A stretch of 64,000 nucleotides of DNA from Dehalococcoidia bacterium (GTDB lineage Bacteria; Chloroflexota; Dehalococcoidia; Lucifugimonadales; UBA826), in NCBI GenBank assembly GCA_029936675.1, contig JAPYSB010000005.1, positions 76,104 through 140,103 on the forward strand. The letters run 5' to 3'. This document shows positions 1 to 8,731 of this stretch, one piece after another. The notes below the pieces were generated by a model. It ran no database searches, had not been told where the DNA came from, and worked only from the letters and a program-made list of their open reading frames with translations. The translations under genes were made by a program, and so were the position numbers. Position 1 is the first letter of the stretch. Each line of letters starts with the position of its first letter.

Positions 1-2
1 AT

Positions 3-92
3 ATTTATATGCTCGGGGTATCCATTGTTCTCGTTGCTCTGATGTTGATGGTTGGGTGGATTATGATGAAATTAATTGATATCGTTTCGTGA
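3..92 (+). CDS. C-terminal end of a membrane protein (5' truncated by window edge)
   Basis: An open frame enters from the left edge and stops at a TGA after 29 codons. It encodes one strongly hydrophobic segment (GVSIVLVALMLMVGW) followed by a short tail, which is what the last transmembrane helix of a membrane protein looks like. The rest lies outside the window, so the family cannot be named. It is convergent with the HAD gene that follows. The stretch is too short to exclude chance, but no other frame here is as plausible. Confidence 0.4.
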   Translation: MYMLGVSIVLVALMLMVGWIMMKLIDIVS

Positions 93-129
93 TACCGGTA
101 TTTCTCAACGGGTCAGTATGATGATTCTA

Positions 130-552
130 TTAGAACTTGAGCTTTCGGAACCGAGGATCCTCGGAAGTGCCTGACAATTCAATTTCCGTAATTATTTCTT
201 TCACTGCTTTCATCTCGATATCGGCTTTGTTAGGGAAATAGTATTGGTTTACCCAGATTCCGCCCAGGGTAGCAACAATTTCTAGGTTATCGTCAATGAC
301 CATATTGGGATGATCCTCTGTGGGCAACCTGGAGGTATTTGCCCAATAATCATGAACAGGTTTTTCAAAATACCCTTTCACGAAATTAGATAATCTATGT
401 TTTTCTATATCCTTTGTTCGTATACCGTTGCCGGACCAGATATAAATGCTGTGACCTCTATGGGTTAGATATTGAAATAATTCCCCTACGTGGGGCCTGA
501 GGGATCCATCGACCCCCAATATCGTGTAATCAGTGTCAAAAAATATGTTCAA
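130..552 (-). CDS. HAD-superfamily phosphatase-like protein, minimal form
   Basis: This 140-residue protein carries the haloacid dehalogenase motifs in order. Motif I is FFDTDYTIL near residues 4-12 (DxD nucleophile and acid), motif II is WSGNG near residue 40, and motif IV is VIDDN near residue 86. There is little room for a cap domain, so it probably acts on an exposed phosphate, possibly on a macromolecule or small phosphoester; the substrate is unknown. The start is TTG. It is the last gene of a five-gene minus-strand operon and begins only 9 bases after the acyl-CoA dehydrogenase stop, so it is probably co-transcribed. No direct link to acyl-CoA chemistry is evident. Confidence 0.75.
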   Translation of the reverse strand: MNIFFDTDYTILGVDGSLRPHVGELFQYLTHRGHSIYIWSGNGIRTKDIEKHRLSNFVKGYFEKPVHDYWANTSRLPTEDHPNMVIDDNLEIVATLGGIWVNQYYFPNKADIEMKAVKEIITEIELSGTSEDPRFRKLKF

Positions 553-561
553 TGGGTAGTT

Positions 562-1734
562 CTATGCGTGGACCCCACCAGGGTTCAAAATTTCTCTAGC
601 GATAACCATTTTTTGAACCTCAGTTGGGCCTTCCCCAATTCTACGGATTCGTGCCTCTCTATACCATCGTTCCAAGGGCAGCCATTCCGTTACGCCCATC
701 CCCCCGTGAATTTGTATCGCTCGGTCAACTACATTACCCAAAGTTTCGGCAGAATGTATCTTAGCTACAGAAGCCGCTTGTCTGAAGTCTTCTCCGTTAT
801 CGAATTGCCACGCGGCTTCCCAAACAAGCCATCTACAAGCTCTTATTTCTATTTCACTATCAACAAGCATCCATTGAATTGCTTGACGGGATGCCAATGG
901 GGCTCCGAAAGTTTCCCTTGTTTTGGAATATTCCACTGCCATTTTATGGGCGGCAACGGCTACTCCTAAGTTAGATGCTGAATAAGGTATTCGTGCTCTG
1001 GCCAATAATTTATTTGCAAGTAGATCCCACCCACCGTCCACTTCACCCAATACGTTTTCGCTTGGGACCCGCAAATCATCAAAAAATAGTTGGCCTGGAT
1101 AATATGCTCTCATTACAGGCACTGGTTCCACTGTGAGGCCCGGCCAATCATTTTCCACGATGAAAGCTGTTATTCCTCTCCTGCTTTCTGAGTCCGTACG
1201 TGCAAACACGATTCCCCAATCCCCCCATGGAGATCCACTTATGAATATCTTGCTTCCATTTATAATCCAGTCGTCCCCATCTCTTTTGGCATGAGTTTGT
1301 ATGGCCCTAGCTGGGTCGGAGCCACCACTGGGTTCTGTGATCGCAAACCATCCTTTTAGTTTGTGCTCTACAGTAGGGAGGCCATATTTTTTTATCTGAT
1401 ATTCGTCTCCAGCCCATATAATTTCCGGAGGGGCATCACCCATTGTTCCGTAAGCAGGACAATAGAGACCGGCAGCGTGTTGAACCATTTCCTCGGTAAT
1501 GACCGCATTTGCAAATAGAGAAAGGCCTGCCCCACCATGTCTTTCAGGAACGGCTAAACACCATAAGCCCATTTCTCTAGTTTTCTGAGAAAGCCTTGAA
1601 AAATCGTTTTCAGAAATGGTTATAGAATCGTGAGGTATTTTTTGTTCCAAGGGTATTATTTCATTTTTGTTGAAATCCCTGACCAAGTTTCTTGTCAGTC
1701 GTAATTCCTCTGGTAGTTCATATCTTTCTGTCAT
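562..1734 (-). CDS. Acyl-CoA dehydrogenase
   Basis: A 390-residue FAD-dependent acyl-CoA dehydrogenase introduces an alpha-beta double bond into an acyl-CoA. Visible landmarks are the FAD/substrate segment WFAITEPSGGSDP near residues 129-141, the middle beta domain (WIINGSKIFISG), and the C-terminal signature QIHGGMGVTEWLPLERWYR. The catalytic glutamate is in RIGEGPTEVQ, the position of Glu376 in medium-chain enzymes. Length is normal and the ATG start is clear. It sits 24 bases downstream of the crotonase gene and after two CoA-transferase genes, so it probably oxidises the CoA thioester those enzymes make. Chain or ring specificity cannot be told; residues 230-260 resemble enzymes for branched or modified acids only in a general way. 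Confidence 0.92.
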   Translation of the reverse strand: MTERYELPEELRLTRNLVRDFNKNEIIPLEQKIPHDSITISENDFSRLSQKTREMGLWCLAVPERHGGAGLSLFANAVITEEMVQHAAGLYCPAYGTMGDAPPEIIWAGDEYQIKKYGLPTVEHKLKGWFAITEPSGGSDPARAIQTHAKRDGDDWIINGSKIFISGSPWGDWGIVFARTDSESRRGITAFIVENDWPGLTVEPVPVMRAYYPGQLFFDDLRVPSENVLGEVDGGWDLLANKLLARARIPYSASNLGVAVAAHKMAVEYSKTRETFGAPLASRQAIQWMLVDSEIEIRACRWLVWEAAWQFDNGEDFRQAASVAKIHSAETLGNVVDRAIQIHGGMGVTEWLPLERWYREARIRRIGEGPTEVQKMVIAREILNPGGVHA

Positions 1735-1758
1735 ATTGGTTTGATACCTTAGTTAATG

Positions 1759-2532
1759 TTATTTCCCTTGGAATATCGGTTTTCTTTTCTCTGCGAAAGC
1801 TTTCGGACCTTCTTCGGCATCTTCTGTGGTTTTTAAAAGAGATTGCATCATTACTTCCATTCTAAGCCCTTGTTCTAGTTGCATGTACTGGCTTTTGACT
1901 GCTAATTCTTTGATAGCTCTGACTGCTAAAGGTCCGTTCTCACAGATTATTGATGCTCGTTTTTCAGCTTCACCCATTAGTTCTGAAGTGGAGACTATTT
2001 CGTTTATCAGCCCGTATTTGAGGGCTTCTTCCGCAGATAAACGCTCCCCACTTAGTAATAACCACATGGCTACAGGGTAGGGGAGTTGTCTTAATGTCCT
2101 TTGGGTACCCCCATTTCCAGGTAAGATACCTCTTTTTACCTCAGATAAGCCGAATGATGCATTTTCTGTTGCTAGCCTTATGTCTGTGGCCATTAGAAGT
2201 GTCATTCCACCTGCAAGGCAGTACCCGTTGACGGCAGCTATGACAGGCTTCCATACTTCCAAACCTCTATTAAGTATCTGCTCGTCCTGAGTTTGCCATA
2301 ATTCCCATTTTTCGGGATTTCTTGGGATAGTTTTTTTTAAATCTGCCCCTGCTGAGAATGCTTTATCTCCTGCACCCGTTATTATCGCGCACCAAATATT
2401 CGGATCGTCTCTAATTTCTATCCAGGCTTGAGATAATTCACTGTATGTCTCGGGGTCCATAGCATTCATAACTTCCGGTCTGTTAATGGTTAAATAGGCG
2501 ATTTTATTTCGTTTTTCAAATATTAGAGCCAC
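1759..2532 (-). CDS. Enoyl-CoA hydratase/isomerase (crotonase) family protein
   Basis: The 257-residue protein has the crotonase fold signatures: an oxyanion-hole loop FSAGADLKK near residue 60 and AAVNGYCLAGG near residue 100. Of the two catalytic glutamates of true hydratases, the first is replaced by Thr (AGGMTLLM instead of GGGCELAM) and the second is kept (GLSEVKRG). The protein may therefore be an isomerase, hydrolase or decarboxylase rather than a hydratase. The start is GTG, preceded by AAGGGAAG. It lies between the CoA-transferase pair and the acyl-CoA dehydrogenase and acts on a CoA thioester in the same pathway; the precise reaction is not determined. Confidence 0.88.
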   Translation of the reverse strand: MALIFEKRNKIAYLTINRPEVMNAMDPETYSELSQAWIEIRDDPNIWCAIITGAGDKAFSAGADLKKTIPRNPEKWELWQTQDEQILNRGLEVWKPVIAAVNGYCLAGGMTLLMATDIRLATENASFGLSEVKRGILPGNGGTQRTLRQLPYPVAMWLLLSGERLSAEEALKYGLINEIVSTSELMGEAEKRASIICENGPLAVRAIKELAVKSQYMQLEQGLRMEVMMQSLLKTTEDAEEGPKAFAEKRKPIFQGK

Positions 2533-2618
2533 TGTTTCTTCCCTTTATTTGGGTGAGATTTAAATGATATGAGTGATTGTATCCAATTTAATGTCAAATA
2601 CGTCATTTTCTTATTTAT

Positions 2619-3866
2619 CTAAGAGTAGACCCTGTCAATTGGCTCAAGCGGGGTGGTGCCTTTGTCAATAAGCGAATCGATAGTGGACATATCTCTTGCC
2701 AGTAGGTCCGAGAGTATAGGCAGGGTGTGCTCTGAGAACATCGGAGCCCTGATACCTAAATTCGTCGAGGATTTATCGAATTTAAAAGGCAGGCCTGGGC
2801 TGGTATACTCGCCCGCATCGGGATGTTCAACAGTGTCCAGATAGTTTCGTTCAGAGACGTGAGCATCAGAGAGTATGTCAGAGGCTTTAGCCACCATTCC
2901 AGCTCGTATACCTCTGATTTGCATTAAATGCATAGCTTCCTTGTTACTTTTGCTCTTAGTCCAACTAGTTATTTCTAATTCTATTTTTTCTCTATTCAAT
3001 CTCCGCAAACTTACTTCAGATAAGTTTTTGTCATTTCTCAATTCAGTGGATTCAATTACTTCACATAATGCCTGCCACTCCTGATCTGACTCGACTGAGA
3101 TCGCAATCCAGGAATCATCACCCTTGCATTGGAATATTCCATGTGGATAGAAGACTGGGTGATCGTTACCGATTCTTTCTGGTTCTTTTCCAGTGAATTG
3201 ATACTCTATGAAATATTCACCAATTACTGACATTGTTGCTTCTCTTAGGACAATCTCTAGATGCTGCCCTTCACCTGTTTGGTACCTACGGAAAAGGGCG
3301 GCCATTATTCCAGTGGCGACATGAAATCCAGAATTGTGGTCGGCATAGAAATTACCTGGTTTGTGAGGTTGGCCATTTTTGTATCCTGTTATCGATGATA
3401 GGCCTCCCAATGCATCTGTACCTGGTCCGAATGAAATGTAATTGCTCCATGGCCCTTCAAGTCCTAAAGCTGGCATAGATACCATTATCACGTCTGGCTT
3501 CACGGCTCTAAGATCTTCATAGGTAAGACCTAAATTCCCCATGACCCTTGGGCTGTAATTTTGGATCACTATGTCACTGATACTTACCATTTCTTTGAAC
3601 AATTCTTTGCCTGTAGCTTGTGTCAAATCTATAGCTATACTTTTTTTGGTTCTGTTTACCTCATTGAATGTGCTCACTTTGTTATATGCCCTGCCTTCTT
3701 CGTCGTCACCGTGCATTGCAATGTTTCCAATAGCTCTGCCCCAAGGCAGTTCCACTTTGAGTATTTCAGCGCCCATGTGACCCAGTATTCGGGTGGCTAC
3801 AGGGCCAGCAATAACATTAGTAAGGTCAGCAATCCTGATATTGGACAACGGAGTTGATTTTGGCAT
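2619..3866 (-). CDS. Type III (CaiB/BaiF) CoA-transferase, Asp-containing subunit
   Basis: This 415-residue family III CoA-transferase moves CoA between carboxylic acids. The N-terminal Rossmann part starts with IRIADLTNVIAGPVATRILGHMGAEILKVE. The nucleophilic aspartate is in FYADHNSG near residue 176, followed by the family helix GIMAALFRRYQTGEGQ. Its ATG directly follows the stop codon of the upstream CoA-transferase gene with no spacer, so the two are translationally linked and may form a heteromer, as do succinyl-CoA:malate CoA-transferase SmtAB of Chloroflexus and benzylsuccinate CoA-transferase BbsEF. The acid substrate is unknown. The following crotonase and dehydrogenase suggest that the product enters a beta-oxidation-type route. 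Confidence 0.9.
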   Translation of the reverse strand: MPKSTPLSNIRIADLTNVIAGPVATRILGHMGAEILKVELPWGRAIGNIAMHGDDEEGRAYNKVSTFNEVNRTKKSIAIDLTQATGKELFKEMVSISDIVIQNYSPRVMGNLGLTYEDLRAVKPDVIMVSMPALGLEGPWSNYISFGPGTDALGGLSSITGYKNGQPHKPGNFYADHNSGFHVATGIMAALFRRYQTGEGQHLEIVLREATMSVIGEYFIEYQFTGKEPERIGNDHPVFYPHGIFQCKGDDSWIAISVESDQEWQALCEVIESTELRNDKNLSEVSLRRLNREKIELEITSWTKSKSNKEAMHLMQIRGIRAGMVAKASDILSDAHVSERNYLDTVEHPDAGEYTSPGLPFKFDKSSTNLGIRAPMFSEHTLPILSDLLARDMSTIDSLIDKGTTPLEPIDRVYS

Positions 3867-5084
3867 TTACACAACACCTTTGGTTTTCAAATCAATTATT
3901 TTGGAGACGCAAATCTTTAGATCTTGTTCATATATCTCGTGATTATTTTGTCCGAGTATTGGGGCAGGTAAAGCCTCCCATTCAGCTGTTTTTAGGCGAA
4001 AAGGCGAGGTTGGGTAGGACATTTTACCTACTACTTCATGCTCTATTGGGGCGAAAAATTTCCTATGCTGGTTTTGAGGATCTGACATGGTTTCCTCAAT
4101 TGACTGAACCATAGTAAAAGGTACCCTGACTTCTTGAGCAAGAGTCTGGACCTCCTCGCGAGTGTGATCTCGCAACCATTCGGTTATGAGTTCATCAATC
4201 TCATCGGCGTGTTCTCTCATTCTGCTCATAACCTCATCATCTGCTAATCGCTCGTTTCCTGTCAGGAAGCCTATTCCTTCCGGATTACTGGGAGAATAAT
4301 GGACATGCACCCACCCATCCTTGCAAGGTAAAAGGGTAGAGGGATAGGCCCCTGTTGGTTCCCGAGTTATGAGTCTGGTGCCAGCTCTAGTCGGATCGGA
4401 GCCGGTTTTATGATATGTTTGGAAATAAGCGACACCGTCAAAGGTACTGGTTAGAGCCTCAGTCGCTGACACATCTATGTGGTCTCCATGGCCTGATAGT
4501 GACCTAGCAATAAGGGCGGCTATTATGGACATAGAACCAGCTAATCCACATTGGTATTCTGCTTGCCTACCGCCAGCTTTCATTGGCTCTTTATCTTCGT
4601 CTCCCGTCAGGTGCATGTAGCCGCTCATCGCGTAAGACACAATGTCTGAGCCTTCAAAGTTGCTGTATGGGCCAAATTGTCCAAAATAGGTTAGAGAACA
4701 CATTATCAACCCAGGGTTTGGCTTAGATAATTCATCGTATCGGAATCCCATCTGACTCATTAATCCTGGTTTGAAATTTTCAACAAGTATGTCTGACTCA
4801 GTGCACAGTTTTAGGAAAATATCTTTGGCTTCTGGATTCGTGACATCTAGGGTGATGCTTTTTTTCCCAGCATTAAGGTATAGGTGTGGCGCACTCGTTT
4901 CTATGTTCGGCTCGTTGTTAAAGAATGGACCGAAAGATCTGCATATGTCACCAATCTGTGGTATTTCGACTTTAATAACATCGGCCCCCAGGTCTCTTAA
5001 TACTTTGGTGCAATAGCCTCCGGCATAGCCACTGCTAATGTCTAATATTTTTATACCGCTTAAAGCTAGTTCAGATTTTGCCAC
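3867..5084 (-). CDS. Type III (CaiB/BaiF) CoA-transferase, paralogous subunit with Glu at the Asp position
   Basis: This 405-residue CoA-transferase family III protein is the first gene of the operon and has a GTG start. It begins GIKILDISSGYAGGYCTKVLRDLGADVIKVE. Where the family has its catalytic Asp, this protein reads RQAEYQCG (Glu), followed by the conserved AGSMSIIAALIARSLSG helix. The substitution suggests a structural or regulatory partner of the Asp-containing subunit encoded next to it, although a Glu nucleophile is not impossible. An intergenic region of about 120 bases separates it from the divergent LLM gene and must hold the operon promoter; no clear -35/-10 pair was recognised there. 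Confidence 0.88.
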   Translation of the reverse strand: MAKSELALSGIKILDISSGYAGGYCTKVLRDLGADVIKVEIPQIGDICRSFGPFFNNEPNIETSAPHLYLNAGKKSITLDVTNPEAKDIFLKLCTESDILVENFKPGLMSQMGFRYDELSKPNPGLIMCSLTYFGQFGPYSNFEGSDIVSYAMSGYMHLTGDEDKEPMKAGGRQAEYQCGLAGSMSIIAALIARSLSGHGDHIDVSATEALTSTFDGVAYFQTYHKTGSDPTRAGTRLITREPTGAYPSTLLPCKDGWVHVHYSPSNPEGIGFLTGNERLADDEVMSRMREHADEIDELITEWLRDHTREEVQTLAQEVRVPFTMVQSIEETMSDPQNQHRKFFAPIEHEVVGKMSYPTSPFRLKTAEWEALPAPILGQNNHEIYEQDLKICVSKIIDLKTKGVV

Positions 5085-5207
5085 GTTATTGATTAACCTT
5101 TTCCAGAGACACTTAGTGTAGTAATTCCTATCACCGATAATAAATGATAAATAAATTCAACTGACATTATAATCCGACTAAAGGTTTGAATCCGAGGAGA
5201 CCTATTA

Positions 5208-6275
5208 ATGAATATTCACATTCCAAAATTTGGATTGAACAGAAACGACACAAGCTCAATATCGGCTTTTGCTGCTGATGTTGTGAGAGCAGAAGAAGCG
5301 GGTTGGGATTGCGCATTTCTACCTGATTCTCAGTTACGCCGACGAGATACGTATGTTTTGCTTTCAGCTGCGGCTCAAGCGACTTCGGAAATAACGATTG
5401 GAACATTGCTAGCAAACCCAGTGACTCGACATCCTTCAGTAACAGCCTCCAGTATAGCCACAGTGGCTGAATTAGCTCCCAATAGGACTATTTTGACCAT
5501 GGGTATAGGAGATACAGCAGTGCGGCTTGCTGGACTACGCCCTGCTCGAATTAAGGAGCTGGAATCTAGTGTTCACATGATGAAGTCATTGTTAAATGGC
5601 GAACCTGTAGATGTAGGAGCGGTACAACCTGCCAGGTTGCCATTTCCCCAAGAGGTGCCAATATGGCTTGCAGCAGGCGGTCCTAAAACTTTGGAAATGG
5701 CAGGTTCTTGTGCAGATGGAGTTTTTATAAGAGTTGGAACTGATATCGGGAACATTGAAACCGCGGTAAAGAAAATAAGATTGGGTGCCTTAAAGTCCAA
5801 TGGTGATCCAAATTCAGTGAAAATTGGAGCGGTTTTTCATACAGTATTTTTTGAAGACGAAAAATCATCTCTTTTGATGGCTAAATCTATGGCCGCAGGA
5901 TACTACGAATACTCGCCAATGTTGCTGGATAATATTGGCCTTACTTGGGAAGGCCCTCATCCGGAAGAATTAAAAAAACAAGGAAAAGTTTGGCCTGATT
6001 TTCACCACGCACCTGACTTAATTGAAAGTGGGCGGACGGTAGATTTTTTAAGCCAAAGACATGCTGATGCCTTTTGCCTAAGAGGTGATGCCCCTCAGAT
6101 CGCTAATCAGATAATTAGGATTTTGAAGGAATGTAAAATGCTAGATATTGAATTTGAATATGTTGTTTTGCAACCGATACCTAACCCTCCGACACCAGAT
6201 TTAGGTAAAGAATCATATATTGAGCGGGTACCTGAGCGTATTCTTTCTACTGTAAGAAACTCTCTTATTAAATAA
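5208..6275 (+). CDS. LLM-class F420/flavin-dependent oxidoreductase (Mer-like)
   Basis: This 355-residue luciferase-like TIM-barrel oxidoreductase begins MNIHIPKFGLN. It contains AEEAGWDCAFLPDSQ near residue 30, TIGTLLANPVTRHP near residue 65, and the core loop IWLAAGGPKTLEMAG near residue 145. The pattern is closest to the methylenetetrahydromethanopterin-reductase-like branch, which usually uses F420, but the cofactor cannot be fixed by eye. It follows GGAGA at good spacing and is transcribed away from the acyl-CoA operon. It plausibly performs the first reduction or oxidation step on the compound that the divergent CoA operon handles, though this is inference from position alone. Confidence 0.85.
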   Translation: MNIHIPKFGLNRNDTSSISAFAADVVRAEEAGWDCAFLPDSQLRRRDTYVLLSAAAQATSEITIGTLLANPVTRHPSVTASSIATVAELAPNRTILTMGIGDTAVRLAGLRPARIKELESSVHMMKSLLNGEPVDVGAVQPARLPFPQEVPIWLAAGGPKTLEMAGSCADGVFIRVGTDIGNIETAVKKIRLGALKSNGDPNSVKIGAVFHTVFFEDEKSSLLMAKSMAAGYYEYSPMLLDNIGLTWEGPHPEELKKQGKVWPDFHHAPDLIESGRTVDFLSQRHADAFCLRGDAPQIANQIIRILKECKMLDIEFEYVVLQPIPNPPTPDLGKESYIERVPERILSTVRNSLIK

Positions 6276-6388
6276 ATTACACATATTTCTTTATGACTGT
6301 TAATCTACTGTTAATCTATGACTAACTAGGAGTTATGTGTATTTTATTACACCATATTTGACATATATGGAAATATGGTCAAAGGTGT

Positions 6389-6820
6389 ATGTATCAATAT
6401 TTTAGAGAAACGCCCTTGATAGAAGAAAACATTGAATTGAATACACGTGCATCTGCCTGTCCGCATTGCGGAGGGAAAATGATGTTGCGATCTGAAGAAA
6501 TCATTTGTTTGATGTGTGGCAAGACTAATTATTTACCTATCAAAACACTGGCGGCAATTCCCAGGCCAGAATACAGAGAGGAATTAATTACATCCTTGGA
6601 TAAAACATCATTTAAGATTAAATATAGAATCATGAACCGCGCTTTGTTATCGCGATTGCCTGAAAAGGGTTCCGGTACGATCCAACCCTATGCTTCTTGT
6701 GTGAATATTTCAGGGCCTACTCGAACGTTGACTGCCGCTCATTCAAGGGAAAACTTAAAAAAAGGGTTTTATAGAGCTACGGGTTTGAGATTGAAAGATT
6801 TAGAAGAGGCTCTGAGTTGA
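6389..6820 (+). CDS. Small zinc-ribbon protein of unknown function
   Basis: The 143-residue protein has a treble-clef/zinc-ribbon signature CPHCGG...CLMCGK (residues 24-48). The remainder is basic and shows no fold that I recognise. It does not resemble a typical helix-turn-helix, though a nucleic-acid-binding role would fit the ribbon and the charge. The ATG is used, with only a weak ribosome-binding site. It is separated by about 110 bases from the preceding LLM gene, so its link to that gene is unclear. Confidence 0.5.
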   Translation: MYQYFRETPLIEENIELNTRASACPHCGGKMMLRSEEIICLMCGKTNYLPIKTLAAIPRPEYREELITSLDKTSFKIKYRIMNRALLSRLPEKGSGTIQPYASCVNISGPTRTLTAAHSRENLKKGFYRATGLRLKDLEEALS

Positions 6821-6826
6821 ACCTTG

Positions 6827-6963
6827 GGATCGTGAAGTTTTTTTTGGCCAATCGCATCCATCATTCCTTTGAAAATGAAGGTATGTAGTGGGAAACCGGT
6901 ACCAATAACCGGTAATGTACTCTTGGACCATTCGATATTTGCTTAAAACTGTCGGACTAAAGC
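6827..6963 (-). other. Region without a full gene; protein-like minus-strand stretch after two stops
   Basis: Between the zinc-ribbon gene and the small minus-strand ORF there is no complete gene. On the minus strand, in the same frame as that small ORF but after its TAG and a second TAA, an open stretch of about 50 codons reads through a protein-like segment (LPVIGTGFPLHTFIFKGMM) into the tail of the zinc-ribbon gene. It has no ATG, GTG or TTG near its beginning and lacks a ribosome-binding site. It may be the remainder of a decayed gene or chance. Confidence 0.2.
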
Positions 6964-7140
6964 CTACCTCTTGGCGTACCTTGTAATCTCTAGTGTTTTC
7001 ACTTCACTTATTTGATCGGAAATTAAGTTTTGATCAACGCCTAAGTCTAAAAGTATGTTTTTGAAAAGGTCAGGATAGCGGGATTTGTCAGGTTCCCATA
7101 AACCAACCACGTAATTTTTCAGACAGTCAAAAGAAAACAT
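6964..7140 (-). CDS. Small hypothetical protein, 58 residues (below ORF-track cutoff)
   Basis: An ATG at 7140 opens a 58-codon frame ending in TAG. The product starts MFSFDCLKNYVVGLWEPDKS, has a mixed, soluble-protein composition with an amphipathic middle (LFKNILLDLGVDQNL), and ends in KR. AGGGA lies about 7 bases before the ATG. I do not recognise the family. Balanced composition and a usable start argue for a real gene; short length argues for caution. It is divergent from the SDR-SRPBCC gene. Confidence 0.4.
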   Translation of the reverse strand: MFSFDCLKNYVVGLWEPDKSRYPDLFKNILLDLGVDQNLISDQISEVKTLEITRYAKR

Positions 7141-7270
7141 TTCGGATCCCTATCTTGTATATTCCTAAATACTGTTGAATTAAAAATTGCGTTATAATAC
7201 AACTTAATCAAAATAAGTGCGCCAAGATACTCTGTTTTGGGCACTGAGCAAATTCAGAGGAATCTTTTTG

Positions 7271-8731
7271 ATGAATATAATCATCGCTGGTGCCACAGGA
7301 TTTATTGGTAGTGAACTGGTTGCTTTTTTGAAAGGGAGGGGGCATGTCCTCACCGCGCTTGTCCGAGATGTAAGTAGAGCGTCGGAACAACTTGGAACCG
7401 ACGCCAAATTGATTAGTTTTGGAAGCACTGACAAAGAGTTAATAACTGAATTTGAAAACTCTGAGGTAATAGTTAACTTGGTTGGCCGCCCATTGGCTCC
7501 CTCTAGGTGGTCGAAAGCAAAAAAAGAGGAATTTTTTGACAGTCGAGTTGGTGTTACCAAAAGAATGGTGTCAATCATGGGGGAGTGTAAGAATCCACCA
7601 TCTATTTTGGTGTCGGCTAGCGCTGTTGGTTATTACGGAGACCGCTTTGACGAAGAAATCACGGAGGCCTCTAAGAAAGGTGATGGATTCCTAGCTGATC
7701 TTTGCGATTTATGGGAAAAAGCAGCTTTCGAGGCGGAAAATTTTGGGACTAGAGTGTGCACCTTGCGGATTGGTGTGGTTTTAGGAAGGGAAGGTGGGTT
7801 TTTGAAGCAGATGTCATTACCTTTTGAAATGGGTATAGGGACTTACACTGGCAATGGTAATCAATGGGTTCCATGGATTCATTATTTAGATCTTTTAAGG
7901 ATCATAGATCTAGGTATAAATGATGAAAGCATATCTGGACCGATAAATTGCACTTCACCCAAGCCGGTGACGGGTAAAAGTTTTGCAAAATCTTTGGCTT
8001 CTATTCTGGGCGCCAAGATACTTATTGGGTTACCCGCGTTATGTCTCAGGCTTGTTTTTGGAGAGGGAGAAAAAGTATTAACGAGTAGCCAAAAAGCTTA
8101 TCCAAATTTCTTACAGGAAAAAGAATTTCAGTTTGTTCATGAAGATTTAGTACATGCTTTGAATGAGGAATGTTCTCCTAAAGGAGTCAGTATCACCAAA
8201 ATAGATATTCGGGAAATACACTCTGGTAATTCAGCTAAAAATTTGCCTGAACTGTCTCGGGCTCAATACAAAATTGAGACCTCCGTAAAATTGGAGGTAG
8301 ACTCCAAAGTGGCTTTTGAATTTTTTTCCTCTCCTTTTAATTTGGGACTGACTACTCCCAATTGGATGGGATTCTGTATAACTGAATCTTCCCCCGATAT
8401 GGGTGAGGGTTCAGAATTTGAATACAAAATCAATCTTGGGCCTATTCCGATGAAATGGAGAACAAAAATAATTAAATGGGCGCCCGACGATTTATTTGTG
8501 GATTACCAAAAGAAAGGACCATACAGGCTGTGGTGGCACCAGCACCGTATTATTACGGAAGAGGCTTCTACTTGTCGTATGGAAGACAAAGTTCTTTATA
8601 GTATCCCGGGATGGTTTTTAGGTAGGGTAGCTCACAAATACATAATTAAAAGCATCTTAGTAAGGATATTCGCTCACAGAATGAAAGTTATACAAATGCG
8701 TTTTGGGGGTAGTAATTATGACTCGTCGTAA
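7271..8731 (+). CDS. TIGR01777-type SDR epimerase fused to a C-terminal SRPBCC domain
   Basis: The track frame opens at a GTG at 7217, but the ATG at 7271, preceded by AGAGGA, gives the proper N-terminus MNIIIAGATGFIGSELV with its GxxGxxG nucleotide-binding loop, so I start there (486 residues). Residues 1-300 are a YfcH/SulA-like extended SDR (VSASAVGYYG, VPWIHYLDLL). Residues about 335-480 are a polyketide-cyclase/SRPBCC lipid-binding fold (VKLEVDSKVAFEFFSSPFN, followed by TPNWMGF). The substrate is unknown. The gene overlaps the cobalamin-binding regulator by 14 bases, so the two are coupled; the regulator may control this operon. Confidence 0.85.
   Translation: MNIIIAGATGFIGSELVAFLKGRGHVLTALVRDVSRASEQLGTDAKLISFGSTDKELITEFENSEVIVNLVGRPLAPSRWSKAKKEEFFDSRVGVTKRMVSIMGECKNPPSILVSASAVGYYGDRFDEEITEASKKGDGFLADLCDLWEKAAFEAENFGTRVCTLRIGVVLGREGGFLKQMSLPFEMGIGTYTGNGNQWVPWIHYLDLLRIIDLGINDESISGPINCTSPKPVTGKSFAKSLASILGAKILIGLPALCLRLVFGEGEKVLTSSQKAYPNFLQEKEFQFVHEDLVHALNEECSPKGVSITKIDIREIHSGNSAKNLPELSRAQYKIETSVKLEVDSKVAFEFFSSPFNLGLTTPNWMGFCITESSPDMGEGSEFEYKINLGPIPMKWRTKIIKWAPDDLFVDYQKKGPYRLWWHQHRIITEEASTCRMEDKVLYSIPGWFLGRVAHKYIIKSILVRIFAHRMKVIQMRFGGSNYDSS

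Noticed and set aside
490-969. Plus-strand ORF of 159 codons
   Set aside because: It runs antisense to the end of the HAD gene and the acyl-CoA dehydrogenase gene and has no motif or ribosome-binding site.
7204-7578. Minus-strand ORF of 124 codons opposite the SDR-SRPBCC gene
   Set aside because: It is a shadow of the strongly supported plus-strand SDR (GATGFIGS, YYGD) and has a low-complexity composition without motifs.
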